In this document: positions 58,030-64,000 of the stretch, in pieces
Layout: each line of letters begins with the position of its first letter
Position numbering within the stretch: the first letter of the stretch is position 1
Assembly: GCF_000422785.1 (NCBI RefSeq)
Contig: NZ_AUGS01000008.1
Location: forward strand, 124,001-188,000
Source: Pseudovibrio exalbescens DSM 16456
GTDB taxonomy: Bacteria; Pseudomonadota; Alphaproteobacteria; Rhizobiales; Stappiaceae
DNA: 64,000 bases
Reading direction: 5' to 3'
Notes under the pieces: model-generated
What the model was told of the DNA's origin: nothing
Seen by the model: the letters and a program-made list of their open reading frames with translations, nothing else
Database searches by the model: none
Position numbers and translations under genes: made by a program

Positions 58030-59007
58030 ATGTCACTTCGTAAACTTGTTATGGCCCTTGGTATTGCTTCCGCGCTGATTGCGCCGGCCCAAGCTGAAGA
58101 AACGCTTGTCGTCTATACCAGCCAGCCGAACGCAGATGCCCAGCAGACTGTAGACGCTTTCATGGCGGCGCATCCTGACATCAAGGTAGACTGGGTACGT
58201 GACGGCACAACCAAGATCATGGCAAAGCTGCGCGCCGAGTTCGCTGCAGGCAACCCGAAGCCAGACGTTCTCTTGATCGCCGACATCGTCACAATGGAAG
58301 GCTTGAAGCGCGAAGGTCGCCTCGCCCCTGTCGAAGGTCTGGAGCTTGAGGCCTACGATCCGGCTCTTTATGACGCCGAGCACAATTACTTCTCCACGAA
58401 GCTGATCACGACCGGCATCGTCTACAACACCAATTCTGACATCAAGCCAACCTCATGGAAGGATCTGGCAAAGCCGGAACTCAAGGGTCTGGTAGCCATG
58501 CCATCTCCGCTGACATCCGGTGCTGCCACCATCCACATGGAAGCACTGACCCAGAACGACGCATTGGGCTGGGACTACTACGAAGCACTGGCGGCAAATG
58601 ACGTGAAGCCGCAGGGCGGCAACGGCGGCACCTTCAAGGCAGTTGCTGGCGGCGAGAAAATGGCTGGCGCGGTCGTTGACTTCCTGCCAATCCGCGAAAA
58701 AGCAAAAGGCTCACCAGTCGAGTTTGTCTTCCCGGAAGAAGGCGTTTCTGCCGTGACCGAGCCGGTAGCTATGCTGTCTACCGCAAACAACCCGGAAGCT
58801 GCCAAGAAGTTCGTTGCTTTCCTTCTCTCTGAAGAAGGTCAGAAGCTGGCTGCTGATCAGGGGTACTTGCCTGCTCACCCTGGTGTCGATGCACCGGCCG
58901 GCTTCCCATCCCGCGACAACATCAAGCTGATGGCGTTTGATGCCGGTGAAGCGCTGGAAACCGCTGAACAGGACAAGATGAAGTTTATCGAAATCTTCGG
59001 GGAATAA
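58030..59007 (+). CDS. ABC transporter substrate-binding protein, family 1 (FbpA/AfuA-like)
   Basis: A 325-residue periplasmic protein with a signal peptide (LVMALGIASALIAPAQA). The body has ETLVVYTSQPNADAQQTVDAF, NPKPDVLLIADIVTMEGLKREGRL and VDFLPIREKAKGSPVEFVFPEEG. It belongs to the class that includes iron(III) and phosphonate binders. The adjacent Tyr pair that binds iron in FbpA is not visible at the corresponding place (VVDFLP), so a sugar phosphate or other organic anion, as for AfuA, is more likely. The divergent LacI regulator agrees. ATG 58030 has AAGG seven bases upstream; ATG 58024 is alternative. Confidence 0.86.
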   Translation: MSLRKLVMALGIASALIAPAQAEETLVVYTSQPNADAQQTVDAFMAAHPDIKVDWVRDGTTKIMAKLRAEFAAGNPKPDVLLIADIVTMEGLKREGRLAPVEGLELEAYDPALYDAEHNYFSTKLITTGIVYNTNSDIKPTSWKDLAKPELKGLVAMPSPLTSGAATIHMEALTQNDALGWDYYEALAANDVKPQGGNGGTFKAVAGGEKMAGAVVDFLPIREKAKGSPVEFVFPEEGVSAVTEPVAMLSTANNPEAAKKFVAFLLSEEGQKLAADQGYLPAHPGVDAPAGFPSRDNIKLMAFDAGEALETAEQDKMKFIEIFGE

Positions 59008-59009
59008 AC

Positions 59010-60800
59010 TTGTCACTCAATCTTGTGAATGCAGGCACCGCGCCGGGAGAAACATCCCGGCGCGTTCTGCCTTTTGGCACAAGCGCAGTATGGCGCAAGG
59101 CACCAGAAGCCCTCACGCTTTGGGTAATCGTGCTAGCCGTGGCGCTCGTTGCCGGGTGGCCTTTGCTCCGTCTGGCGAGCGAGGCCGTGTTTACGGATGG
59201 GGCCTTTGATATCAGCCCTGTTCAACGCGCGCTCGAGTCTCGCTCAACATGGCGTGCAACAGTCCATTCCTTGGAAACCAGTTTCTTTGGCATGGTATTC
59301 GCCGTTTTGCTGGGCGGGCTTTTCGCTTTTCTTGTCGCGCTAACCGACGTGCGCCTGAAGCTACCGCTGGTGTTCTGCTTCATGCTGCCCATGATGATCC
59401 CACCTCAGGTGACGGCACTCTCGTGGATCCAGGTATTCGGCCCCTCGTCAGCTCTCCTGAACACCTTGGGCATCGCGCCACCACCCGGATCAACCAATCC
59501 GGTCTACTCGGTTCAGGGCATCATCCTGTTGCTCGGCATTCAGCATGCGCCACTTGCGTTCCTCTTGCTGCGCGCCGCGTTCCGGCAGATACCTAGGGAG
59601 CTGATTGAAGCAGCCAGAATGGCAGGTGCCGGTGCGGGCCGAATTGCCGCCCAGATCATTGTGCCACTCCTTACCCCTTCGCTGGTGGCCGCCGCAGGCC
59701 TCACCTTTGTATCCGCCCTCGGCAATTTCGGCATTCCAGCCATGCTTGGAATTCCAGAGAGTTATTACGTCCTGCCCACCTTGATTTATCGGCGCCTGAC
59801 TTCATTCGGCCCGTCCATCATCTCAGATGTGGCCATTCTCGCCATTTTGGTGGGGGTCATAGGGTTGGCTGCGGTTCTGCTGCAAAACTACATCAAAAGC
59901 CGCATTGAATCGCGGCTAATGTCGAAGCCGGGCGCTCCGCTGTTCATTCCGCTGAAAGGCTTGCGACCAATCGTCGAAGCAGCACTCTGGCTTATTATCG
60001 TGATGATCCTGGTTTTGCCGCTGTCTGCTCTTGTCGCAACGGCTTTGGTGCCAGCATACGGCGTCGGCCTCACATCAACCACAGCCAGCCTCGAAAACTT
60101 TCAGGAAGTCTTGTTCCGGCAAAGCGCAACCTTGCGGGCTTTCATGAATTCAGGTGGGTTGGCCTTGGTCAGCGCCGTGGCCCTCGGGCTCATTGCCATT
60201 CCCCTTGGTTTTTTCATGGTCTGGCAAAAAAACCGCATTGCACGCATCGCCGCGCATCTTTCGGAAATGCCCTACGCGCTCCCAGGGGTGGTGCTGTCCA
60301 TCGCGATGATCCTCGTGTTCCTGCAGCCTCTTCCGGTCCTTGGCATCAGTCTTTATGGCACAATGGGCATCATTCTGGTGGCTTACCTGGCCCGTTTCCT
60401 GGCGCTGGCCATCAAACCTGTGATCGCAGGCTATGAACAGCTGGATCCCAAACTGGATGAAGCGGCCCGAATTGTCGGCGCTTCCTTCTTTGACCGCCTT
60501 TTCAGGATCGCGGCACCGCTTCTGGGGCCAGTAGCTGCTGCTGGTGGTATTCTCGTTTTCATGACCGCACTGAATGAGCTGACCGTGTCCGCTCTCCTGT
60601 GGTCTGCAGGAAACGAAACACTCGGCGTGCTGGTGTTCAACCTGGATGACGGTGGATACACCGTTCTTTCCAGTGCACTGGCGGTTATCACGGTACTGGT
60701 CATCTTCGCCATCATGCTTGGCGCACAAGCACTGAATGGCATTTTGCCCCGAGGGGTTTTGCCTTGGACGGACGACCAGCCCACCCCACACGGACGCTAG
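59010..60800 (+). CDS. ABC transporter permease, double-length (FbpB/AfuB-like)
   Basis: A 596-residue inner-membrane protein with about twelve helices and two copies of the permease coupling motif. In the first half it is RQIPRELIEAARMAGAGAGRI near residue 195. In the second it is QLDPKLDEAARIVGASFFDRLFRIA near 475. Each precedes an EAA-type loop that docks the ATPase. The duplication makes one polypeptide serve as both permease halves, as in FbpB. The start is a TTG two bases after the binding-protein stop, with GGGG upstream. Confidence 0.92.
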   Translation: MSLNLVNAGTAPGETSRRVLPFGTSAVWRKAPEALTLWVIVLAVALVAGWPLLRLASEAVFTDGAFDISPVQRALESRSTWRATVHSLETSFFGMVFAVLLGGLFAFLVALTDVRLKLPLVFCFMLPMMIPPQVTALSWIQVFGPSSALLNTLGIAPPPGSTNPVYSVQGIILLLGIQHAPLAFLLLRAAFRQIPRELIEAARMAGAGAGRIAAQIIVPLLTPSLVAAAGLTFVSALGNFGIPAMLGIPESYYVLPTLIYRRLTSFGPSIISDVAILAILVGVIGLAAVLLQNYIKSRIESRLMSKPGAPLFIPLKGLRPIVEAALWLIIVMILVLPLSALVATALVPAYGVGLTSTTASLENFQEVLFRQSATLRAFMNSGGLALVSAVALGLIAIPLGFFMVWQKNRIARIAAHLSEMPYALPGVVLSIAMILVFLQPLPVLGISLYGTMGIILVAYLARFLALAIKPVIAGYEQLDPKLDEAARIVGASFFDRLFRIAAPLLGPVAAAGGILVFMTALNELTVSALLWSAGNETLGVLVFNLDDGGYTVLSSALAVITVLVIFAIMLGAQALNGILPRGVLPWTDDQPTPHGR

Positions 60801-60876
60801 TCATCCGTAAGGGTAACTGATCGCCATCTCCTCTCGTGCCATAGTTCACACTGAACAGGAACGGGAGGAGCCCCTC

Positions 60877-61410
60877 ATGCCAACACCCCATGATCTGGTT
60901 TCGATGGCGCGGTACAATCAGTGGATGAACCAAAAGATTTATGCAGCCGCACAGTCGTTGCCCATTGAAGAAGTCACAAAGGATCGGGGCGCATATTTCC
61001 AATCCATACTTGGCACACTCAACCACCTCTACGTGGCCGATATTATCTGGCTGAAACGCTTCAGCCGGCATCCAAGTCAATTCACCACACTGTCGGGCCT
61101 GAATGACCAGCCTTCACCGACACGGCTGGATGAAATCGTCCACGAACGATTGCCAGAGCTTTGGGCCGCCCGTGTCAAACTGGACACCACGATCTTGAAT
61201 CTGGCTGCACAGATCACCCAATTCGATCTTAATCAGGTGCTGTCCTATAAAAACATGTCCGGAGAGCCCAAAACCAAGGGCTTTTCGGATCTCTTGCAAC
61301 ATTTTTTCAACCATCAGACCCACCACCGCGGACAATTGACCACGTTGTTGGCACAGGCCGGTAAACACGTTGAGCCCACCGACCTGCTGGTCTTGCTTGA
61401 CGATGCCTGA
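60877..61410 (+). CDS. DinB family protein
   Basis: A 177-residue four-helix-bundle protein. The metal-binding His triad of DinB/YfiT-like proteins is visible: the His in LGTLNHLYVADIIWLKRF near residue 50 and the pair in FNHQTHHRGQLTTLLAQAG near 147-151. The start NQWMNQKIYAAA matches the family. Members may be metal-dependent thiol transferases or hydrolases, and their biological role is rarely known. It lies 76 bases after the permease gene and converges with the ATPase gene, four bases away. Its link to transport is unclear. Confidence 0.9.
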   Translation: MPTPHDLVSMARYNQWMNQKIYAAAQSLPIEEVTKDRGAYFQSILGTLNHLYVADIIWLKRFSRHPSQFTTLSGLNDQPSPTRLDEIVHERLPELWAARVKLDTTILNLAAQITQFDLNQVLSYKNMSGEPKTKGFSDLLQHFFNHQTHHRGQLTTLLAQAGKHVEPTDLLVLLDDA

Positions 61411-61414
61411 AGTA

Positions 61415-62455
61415 TTAACTGCGAATGGCCCAGACACGACCTATATCAAAGGCAACTTGCGCGCCGTCCTTGATCCGCTCTGCGCTATAGGCTGTCAGTT
61501 CCACTTGTTTGGTTTCATGGGTGATTTCAATCTGAACACGAAAACGCCCGCCCAAGTAGGTCACCTCACTCACGCGGCCCGTGAACGGGCCCGTGCCAAG
61601 GGTCACGTCTTCCGGGCGAATAACGATGACAGCCGCATCGCCAATTGATAGAGACTGATTTGGCGTGACTGGAATGACATCCTCTCCAAATGCAACCGTC
61701 TCAGCGCTCATGGCAGCGGCTTTCAAAACCGCACCGGCGCCAATGAATCGAGCGACGGATTCGTTTACCGGCCGATTATACAGTTCTTCAGGACGGCAAA
61801 GCTGCTGCAATTTACCATCCAGCAATACTGCAATCCGATCTGCAATGGACATGGCTTCCGCCTGATCATGGGTAATGTACATGATCGTGGAGCCTGTTGT
61901 TTTGTGAAACCTGGAAAACTCGCGCAGCATTTCCTCACGCAAGTGCATGTCCAGATTGGCCAATGGCTCGTCCATCAACACGATGCTGGGTGCTTGCGTC
62001 AAACAACGGGCCAAGGCCACGCGCTGTTGCTGCCCACCGGACAGCTCGCTGGGGCGCCTGTTGGCCATTGGTGTCAGTTGCACCGCATCCATCGCCTGCC
62101 GCACCACTGCTTCACGCTCGTCTGCGCTTTTCCTGGCGACCTTGAGCGGAAACTCGGCATTTTCCTTGGCAGACATGTGCGGCCAAAGAGCGTAGGACTG
62201 AAACACCATGCCTACATTGCGCTCTTCTGGCGTGATGTGGCTTACAGCAGATGAGACGATTTCATCGTCAATGCGAATATCCCCATCGTCAACACGCTCA
62301 AGCCCGGCAATTAACCGCAAAAGTGTTGTCTTGCCACAGCCTGACGGACCGAGAACGCACAGGAATTCGCCTTCATGAATGGTCAGGTCCAATTCACTAA
62401 GAGCAGTATGGGAACCAAAGCTCTTCGATATATTATTTATTTTAACAGATGACAT
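61415..62455 (-). CDS. ABC transporter ATPase, FbpC/PotA-like
   Basis: A 346-residue ATPase. Walker A is LGPSGCGKTTLLRLIAG (about residues 35-51), the Q-loop is MVFQSYALWPHMS, the signature is LSGGQQQRVALARCLTQAP, Walker B is IVLMDEPLANLDMHL, and the switch His is in YITHDQAEAMSIAD. A C-terminal TOBE-type domain (about 275-340) contains VIVIRPEDVTLG. It is the expected partner of the binding protein and double permease, but is encoded on the opposite strand, convergent with them and beyond dinB. Its ribosome site lies in a perfect hairpin. Confidence 0.92.
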   Translation of the reverse strand: MSSVKINNISKSFGSHTALSELDLTIHEGEFLCVLGPSGCGKTTLLRLIAGLERVDDGDIRIDDEIVSSAVSHITPEERNVGMVFQSYALWPHMSAKENAEFPLKVARKSADEREAVVRQAMDAVQLTPMANRRPSELSGGQQQRVALARCLTQAPSIVLMDEPLANLDMHLREEMLREFSRFHKTTGSTIMYITHDQAEAMSIADRIAVLLDGKLQQLCRPEELYNRPVNESVARFIGAGAVLKAAAMSAETVAFGEDVIPVTPNQSLSIGDAAVIVIRPEDVTLGTGPFTGRVSEVTYLGGRFRVQIEITHETKQVELTAYSAERIKDGAQVAFDIGRVWAIRS

Positions 62456-62457
62456 GT

Positions 62458-62477
62458 CGAACCTCCGTGGAGGTTCG
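62458..62477 (-). promoter_or_regulatory. Hairpin that holds the ATPase ribosome-binding site
   Basis: On the minus strand CGAACCTCC pairs perfectly with GGAGGTTCG across two central bases. The second arm contains the Shine-Dalgarno GGAGG, which lies six bases from the ATG. In the transcript the site would be paired with its own anti-Shine-Dalgarno CCTCC, so translation should be low unless the stem is opened. Confidence 0.65.
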
Positions 62478-62526
62478 GTACGCCCTCTTCATAAAAGTGC
62501 AATGACAATCGCACTGAAACCTGACG

Positions 62527-63048
62527 TTAAACCTGCGTTTCCACTGCCGCACCATTCACGGCTTCATCGCCCTGCGGACTCGCCTCTTCGGCTTCTTCAT
62601 CGTCGTCATCCTCCAACATCTTGCTGGAGAGATTTTTCTCTATAACACGCAATAACTTACGTAGCTTCTTGCGGTCCTTGTCGTCCATACCCGCCAGCGC
62701 TTCGCGCTCCAGGCGCTTCCAAGCGCGATCCACAAGCTGGATCCGCTCATGGCCTTCTTCGGTCAGGTAGACACGGGCCAACCGACCATCATGTTCGGCC
62801 AGTTGACGCTCAACCAGGCCTTGGGATGTCAGGCGTGTGACCATCTTAGTGACGGTAGGAGGCTGAACGCCCAGCGCCAACGCCAGTTGGCTCATGGTGC
62901 GCCCATCCGATTCCGCCAGAACCTTCAGCACGGCTTCCTGGCCGGGATGCAGACCGATACGGGACAGATGCGCACCAGAACGGGAGCGCTGCGCCTTTGC
63001 AGCCTGTGCCAGCCGGAATGTCGTGCTCTTTTTGAAATTGAAACCCAT
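62527..63048 (-). CDS. MarR-family transcriptional regulator
   Basis: A 173-residue regulator. The winged helix (about residues 30-120) contains LHPGQEAVLKVLAESDGRTMSQLALALGVQPPTVTKMVTRLTSQGLVERQ and the wing AEHDGRLARVYLTEEG. The C-terminal 35 residues are strongly acidic (LEDDDDEEAEEAS), which is unusual and not part of the fold. The ATG at 63048 is chosen because the domain begins close after it. A perfect MarR-type palindrome lies about 110 bases upstream. It is followed by the ABC ATPase gene in the same direction, 71 bases away. Confidence 0.9.
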   Translation of the reverse strand: MGFNFKKSTTFRLAQAAKAQRSRSGAHLSRIGLHPGQEAVLKVLAESDGRTMSQLALALGVQPPTVTKMVTRLTSQGLVERQLAEHDGRLARVYLTEEGHERIQLVDRAWKRLEREALAGMDDKDRKKLRKLLRVIEKNLSSKMLEDDDDEEAEEASPQGDEAVNGAAVETQV

Positions 63049-63155
63049 GGCGACGCAAATCTCGCTGTTAAAGGAATCTCTACGGAGCACGCACACCGTG
63101 CTCACCCCAAGGTTTTAGCCTGCGTTTTTATCTGTCCCGTGACGGTCTGTGGATT

Positions 63156-63173
63156 TTGTTAGAAACCTAACAA
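63156..63173. promoter_or_regulatory. MarR-type operator palindrome
   Basis: TTGTTAG and CTAACAA form a perfect dyad separated by AAAC. Size and sequence fit binding sites of MarR-family dimers. It lies upstream of the marR-like gene and 14 bases after the end of the SsuB-like gene, so autoregulation is the simplest reading. Confidence 0.6.
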
Positions 63174-63187
63174 CTAATCCGGCTAAA

Positions 63188-63985
63188 TTATAAGCTGGCG
63201 TACTCCAGTGCATCAACGGCTGTCCGGCATAACCTGTTATATTCCGGGGAGAGCCGGAAGTCCTTGCCCCGCGGATATGGCGCTTCAATAGAGAAATCCT
63301 TCAGGATCTGTCCTTGCTGACGGCCCATCACCACCAAGCGGGATGACAGGTAAACGCTCTCGTAAACAGAATGCGTCACAAACAGGATCGTCCAACCAAA
63401 CCGTTCCCAAAGAGACAACAGATCGTCATTCAGCCGATTACGGGTAATTTCATCAAGAGCCGCGAAGGGTTCATCCATGAGCAAAATGCGCGGCCGTGTG
63501 ATCAGCGCGCGCGCAATAGACACGCGCATCTTCATGCCCCCAGACAGTTCGGAGGGCCATTTTTGCGCACTCGCCTCCAAGCCGACCAGTTCCAGCGCAG
63601 CCATGACATCATCATGTGCCGCTGCAGCGCTGATACCTTTGATTTTCAACGGCCAGTGCACATTCCCAAACACCGTGGCCCACGGCAGCAAGGTTGGTTC
63701 CTGGAAAACAAAACCCAGATCCTCCGAAGCAGCGCCGCCAGCAAACCGGACTTGTCCGTGTGTTGGCGTCTCGAGCCCGGCAACCAGACGCAAAAGAGTA
63801 GACTTGCCGCAACCAGATGGCCCCAAAATGCTCACAAACTCACCGTCTTCAACCTGTAGCGACAGGTTCTCCAGCACGGTCCCGTGCGCTTCAAAGCGCT
63901 TTGTAACCCCATCCAGTTGAAGCTTGGGTGCCCCTGCTGAAAAGGACGGCGCAGACGCCACGACGGACTCACTGTTGATTTGCAT
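63188..63985 (-). CDS. ABC transporter ATPase, nitrate/sulfonate/taurine (SsuB/TauB) type
   Basis: A 265-residue ATPase. Walker A is LGPSGCGKSTLLRLVAG (about residues 54-70), the Q-loop is FVFQEPTLLPWATVFGNVHWPL, the signature is LSGGMKMRVSIARALITRP, Walker B is ILLMDEPFAALDEIT and the switch His is in LFVTHSVYESVYLS. The FQEPTLLPW and THSVYE forms are typical of the SsuB/TauB/NrtD group. The gene is complete, with AGGAAAGG before the ATG. Permease and binding-protein partners are not in the window and are expected beyond position 64000. Confidence 0.93.
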   Translation of the reverse strand: MQINSESVVASAPSFSAGAPKLQLDGVTKRFEAHGTVLENLSLQVEDGEFVSILGPSGCGKSTLLRLVAGLETPTHGQVRFAGGAASEDLGFVFQEPTLLPWATVFGNVHWPLKIKGISAAAAHDDVMAALELVGLEASAQKWPSELSGGMKMRVSIARALITRPRILLMDEPFAALDEITRNRLNDDLLSLWERFGWTILFVTHSVYESVYLSSRLVVMGRQQGQILKDFSIEAPYPRGKDFRLSPEYNRLCRTAVDALEYASL

Positions 63986-64000
63986 GGCCTTTCCTTTCCG

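Noticed and set aside
63188-63985. Truncated gene at the window edge
   Set aside because: The start codon with an AGGAAAGG site lies at 63985, inside the window, so the SsuB-like gene is complete.

Overview
The window reads as chromosomal DNA of an alphaproteobacterium, most likely of the order Hyphomicrobiales. The evidence is the cpdR / N-formylglutamate amidohydrolase / MmgR-type sRNA / hisN block, a ROSE-type thermometer before an hsp20 gene, stand-alone motAB, the nfeD-SPFH pair, the DUF2937, DUF459 and DUF1007 families, and a moderately high G+C content. Genus cannot be told from this sequence. No phage, insertion sequence, CRISPR array, rRNA or clearly broken gene was seen.

Layout. 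0-4.4 kb: tRNA-Val, the cell-cycle regulator cpdR, an N-formylglutamate amidohydrolase, an MmgR/suhB-like sRNA, hisN, a lysophospholipase-like hydrolase and a small basic secreted protein. 4.4-9.6 kb: hsp20 under a ROSE-like thermometer, a threonine aldolase, then a four-gene bufferin operon (precursor peptide, DUF692/MNIO enzyme, DUF2063 partner, DoxX). 9.6-15.9 kb: gltBD with a perfect palindrome far upstream. 15.9-25.98 kb: envelope and motility genes (chemoreceptor, DUF459, MltB-type transglycosylase, outer-membrane barrel, kdsD, motA, motB, nfeD, SPFH protein). 26-37 kb: hemH, then a long minus-strand block with an acyl-CoA ligase, a complete Liv-type ABC transporter, an RNase T2 and a phenylacetate-CoA-ligase-like enzyme. 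This block probably imports and CoA-activates an organic acid. 37-40 kb: a soluble hybrid histidine kinase and an OmpR-type regulator, divergent from that block. 40-44.4 kb: a short membrane protein, a MAPEG protein and a TakP-like TRAP transporter (dctPQM). 44.4-53.6 kb: an AT-rich 0.7 kb gap, a DUF1007-NicO metal-transport fusion, leucine dehydrogenase, LysR regulator, gamma-glutamyltransferase, DUF2937, a WD40 protein and a His-rich CobW GTPase. 53.8-56 kb: an aminotransferase, an unrecognised secreted protein and an AprI/Inh-type protease inhibitor. 56.4-64 kb: a LacI regulator, a binding-protein ABC transporter whose ATPase gene is inverted, DinB, a MarR regulator with an operator-like palindrome, and an SsuB/TauB-type ATPase whose partners must lie beyond the window.

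Metal handling recurs: a bufferin (probably copper), ferrochelatase, a NicO-type metal transporter and a CobW metallochaperone. Nitrogen and amino-acid metabolism also recurs: gltBD, ltaE, ldh, ggt, the aminotransferase, the deformylase and an MmgR-like sRNA. The most distinctive non-coding signals are three leaders in which a Shine-Dalgarno lies in or against a stem (hsp20, leucine dehydrogenase, ABC ATPase), the sRNA, and several palindromes of operator size that no known gene explains.
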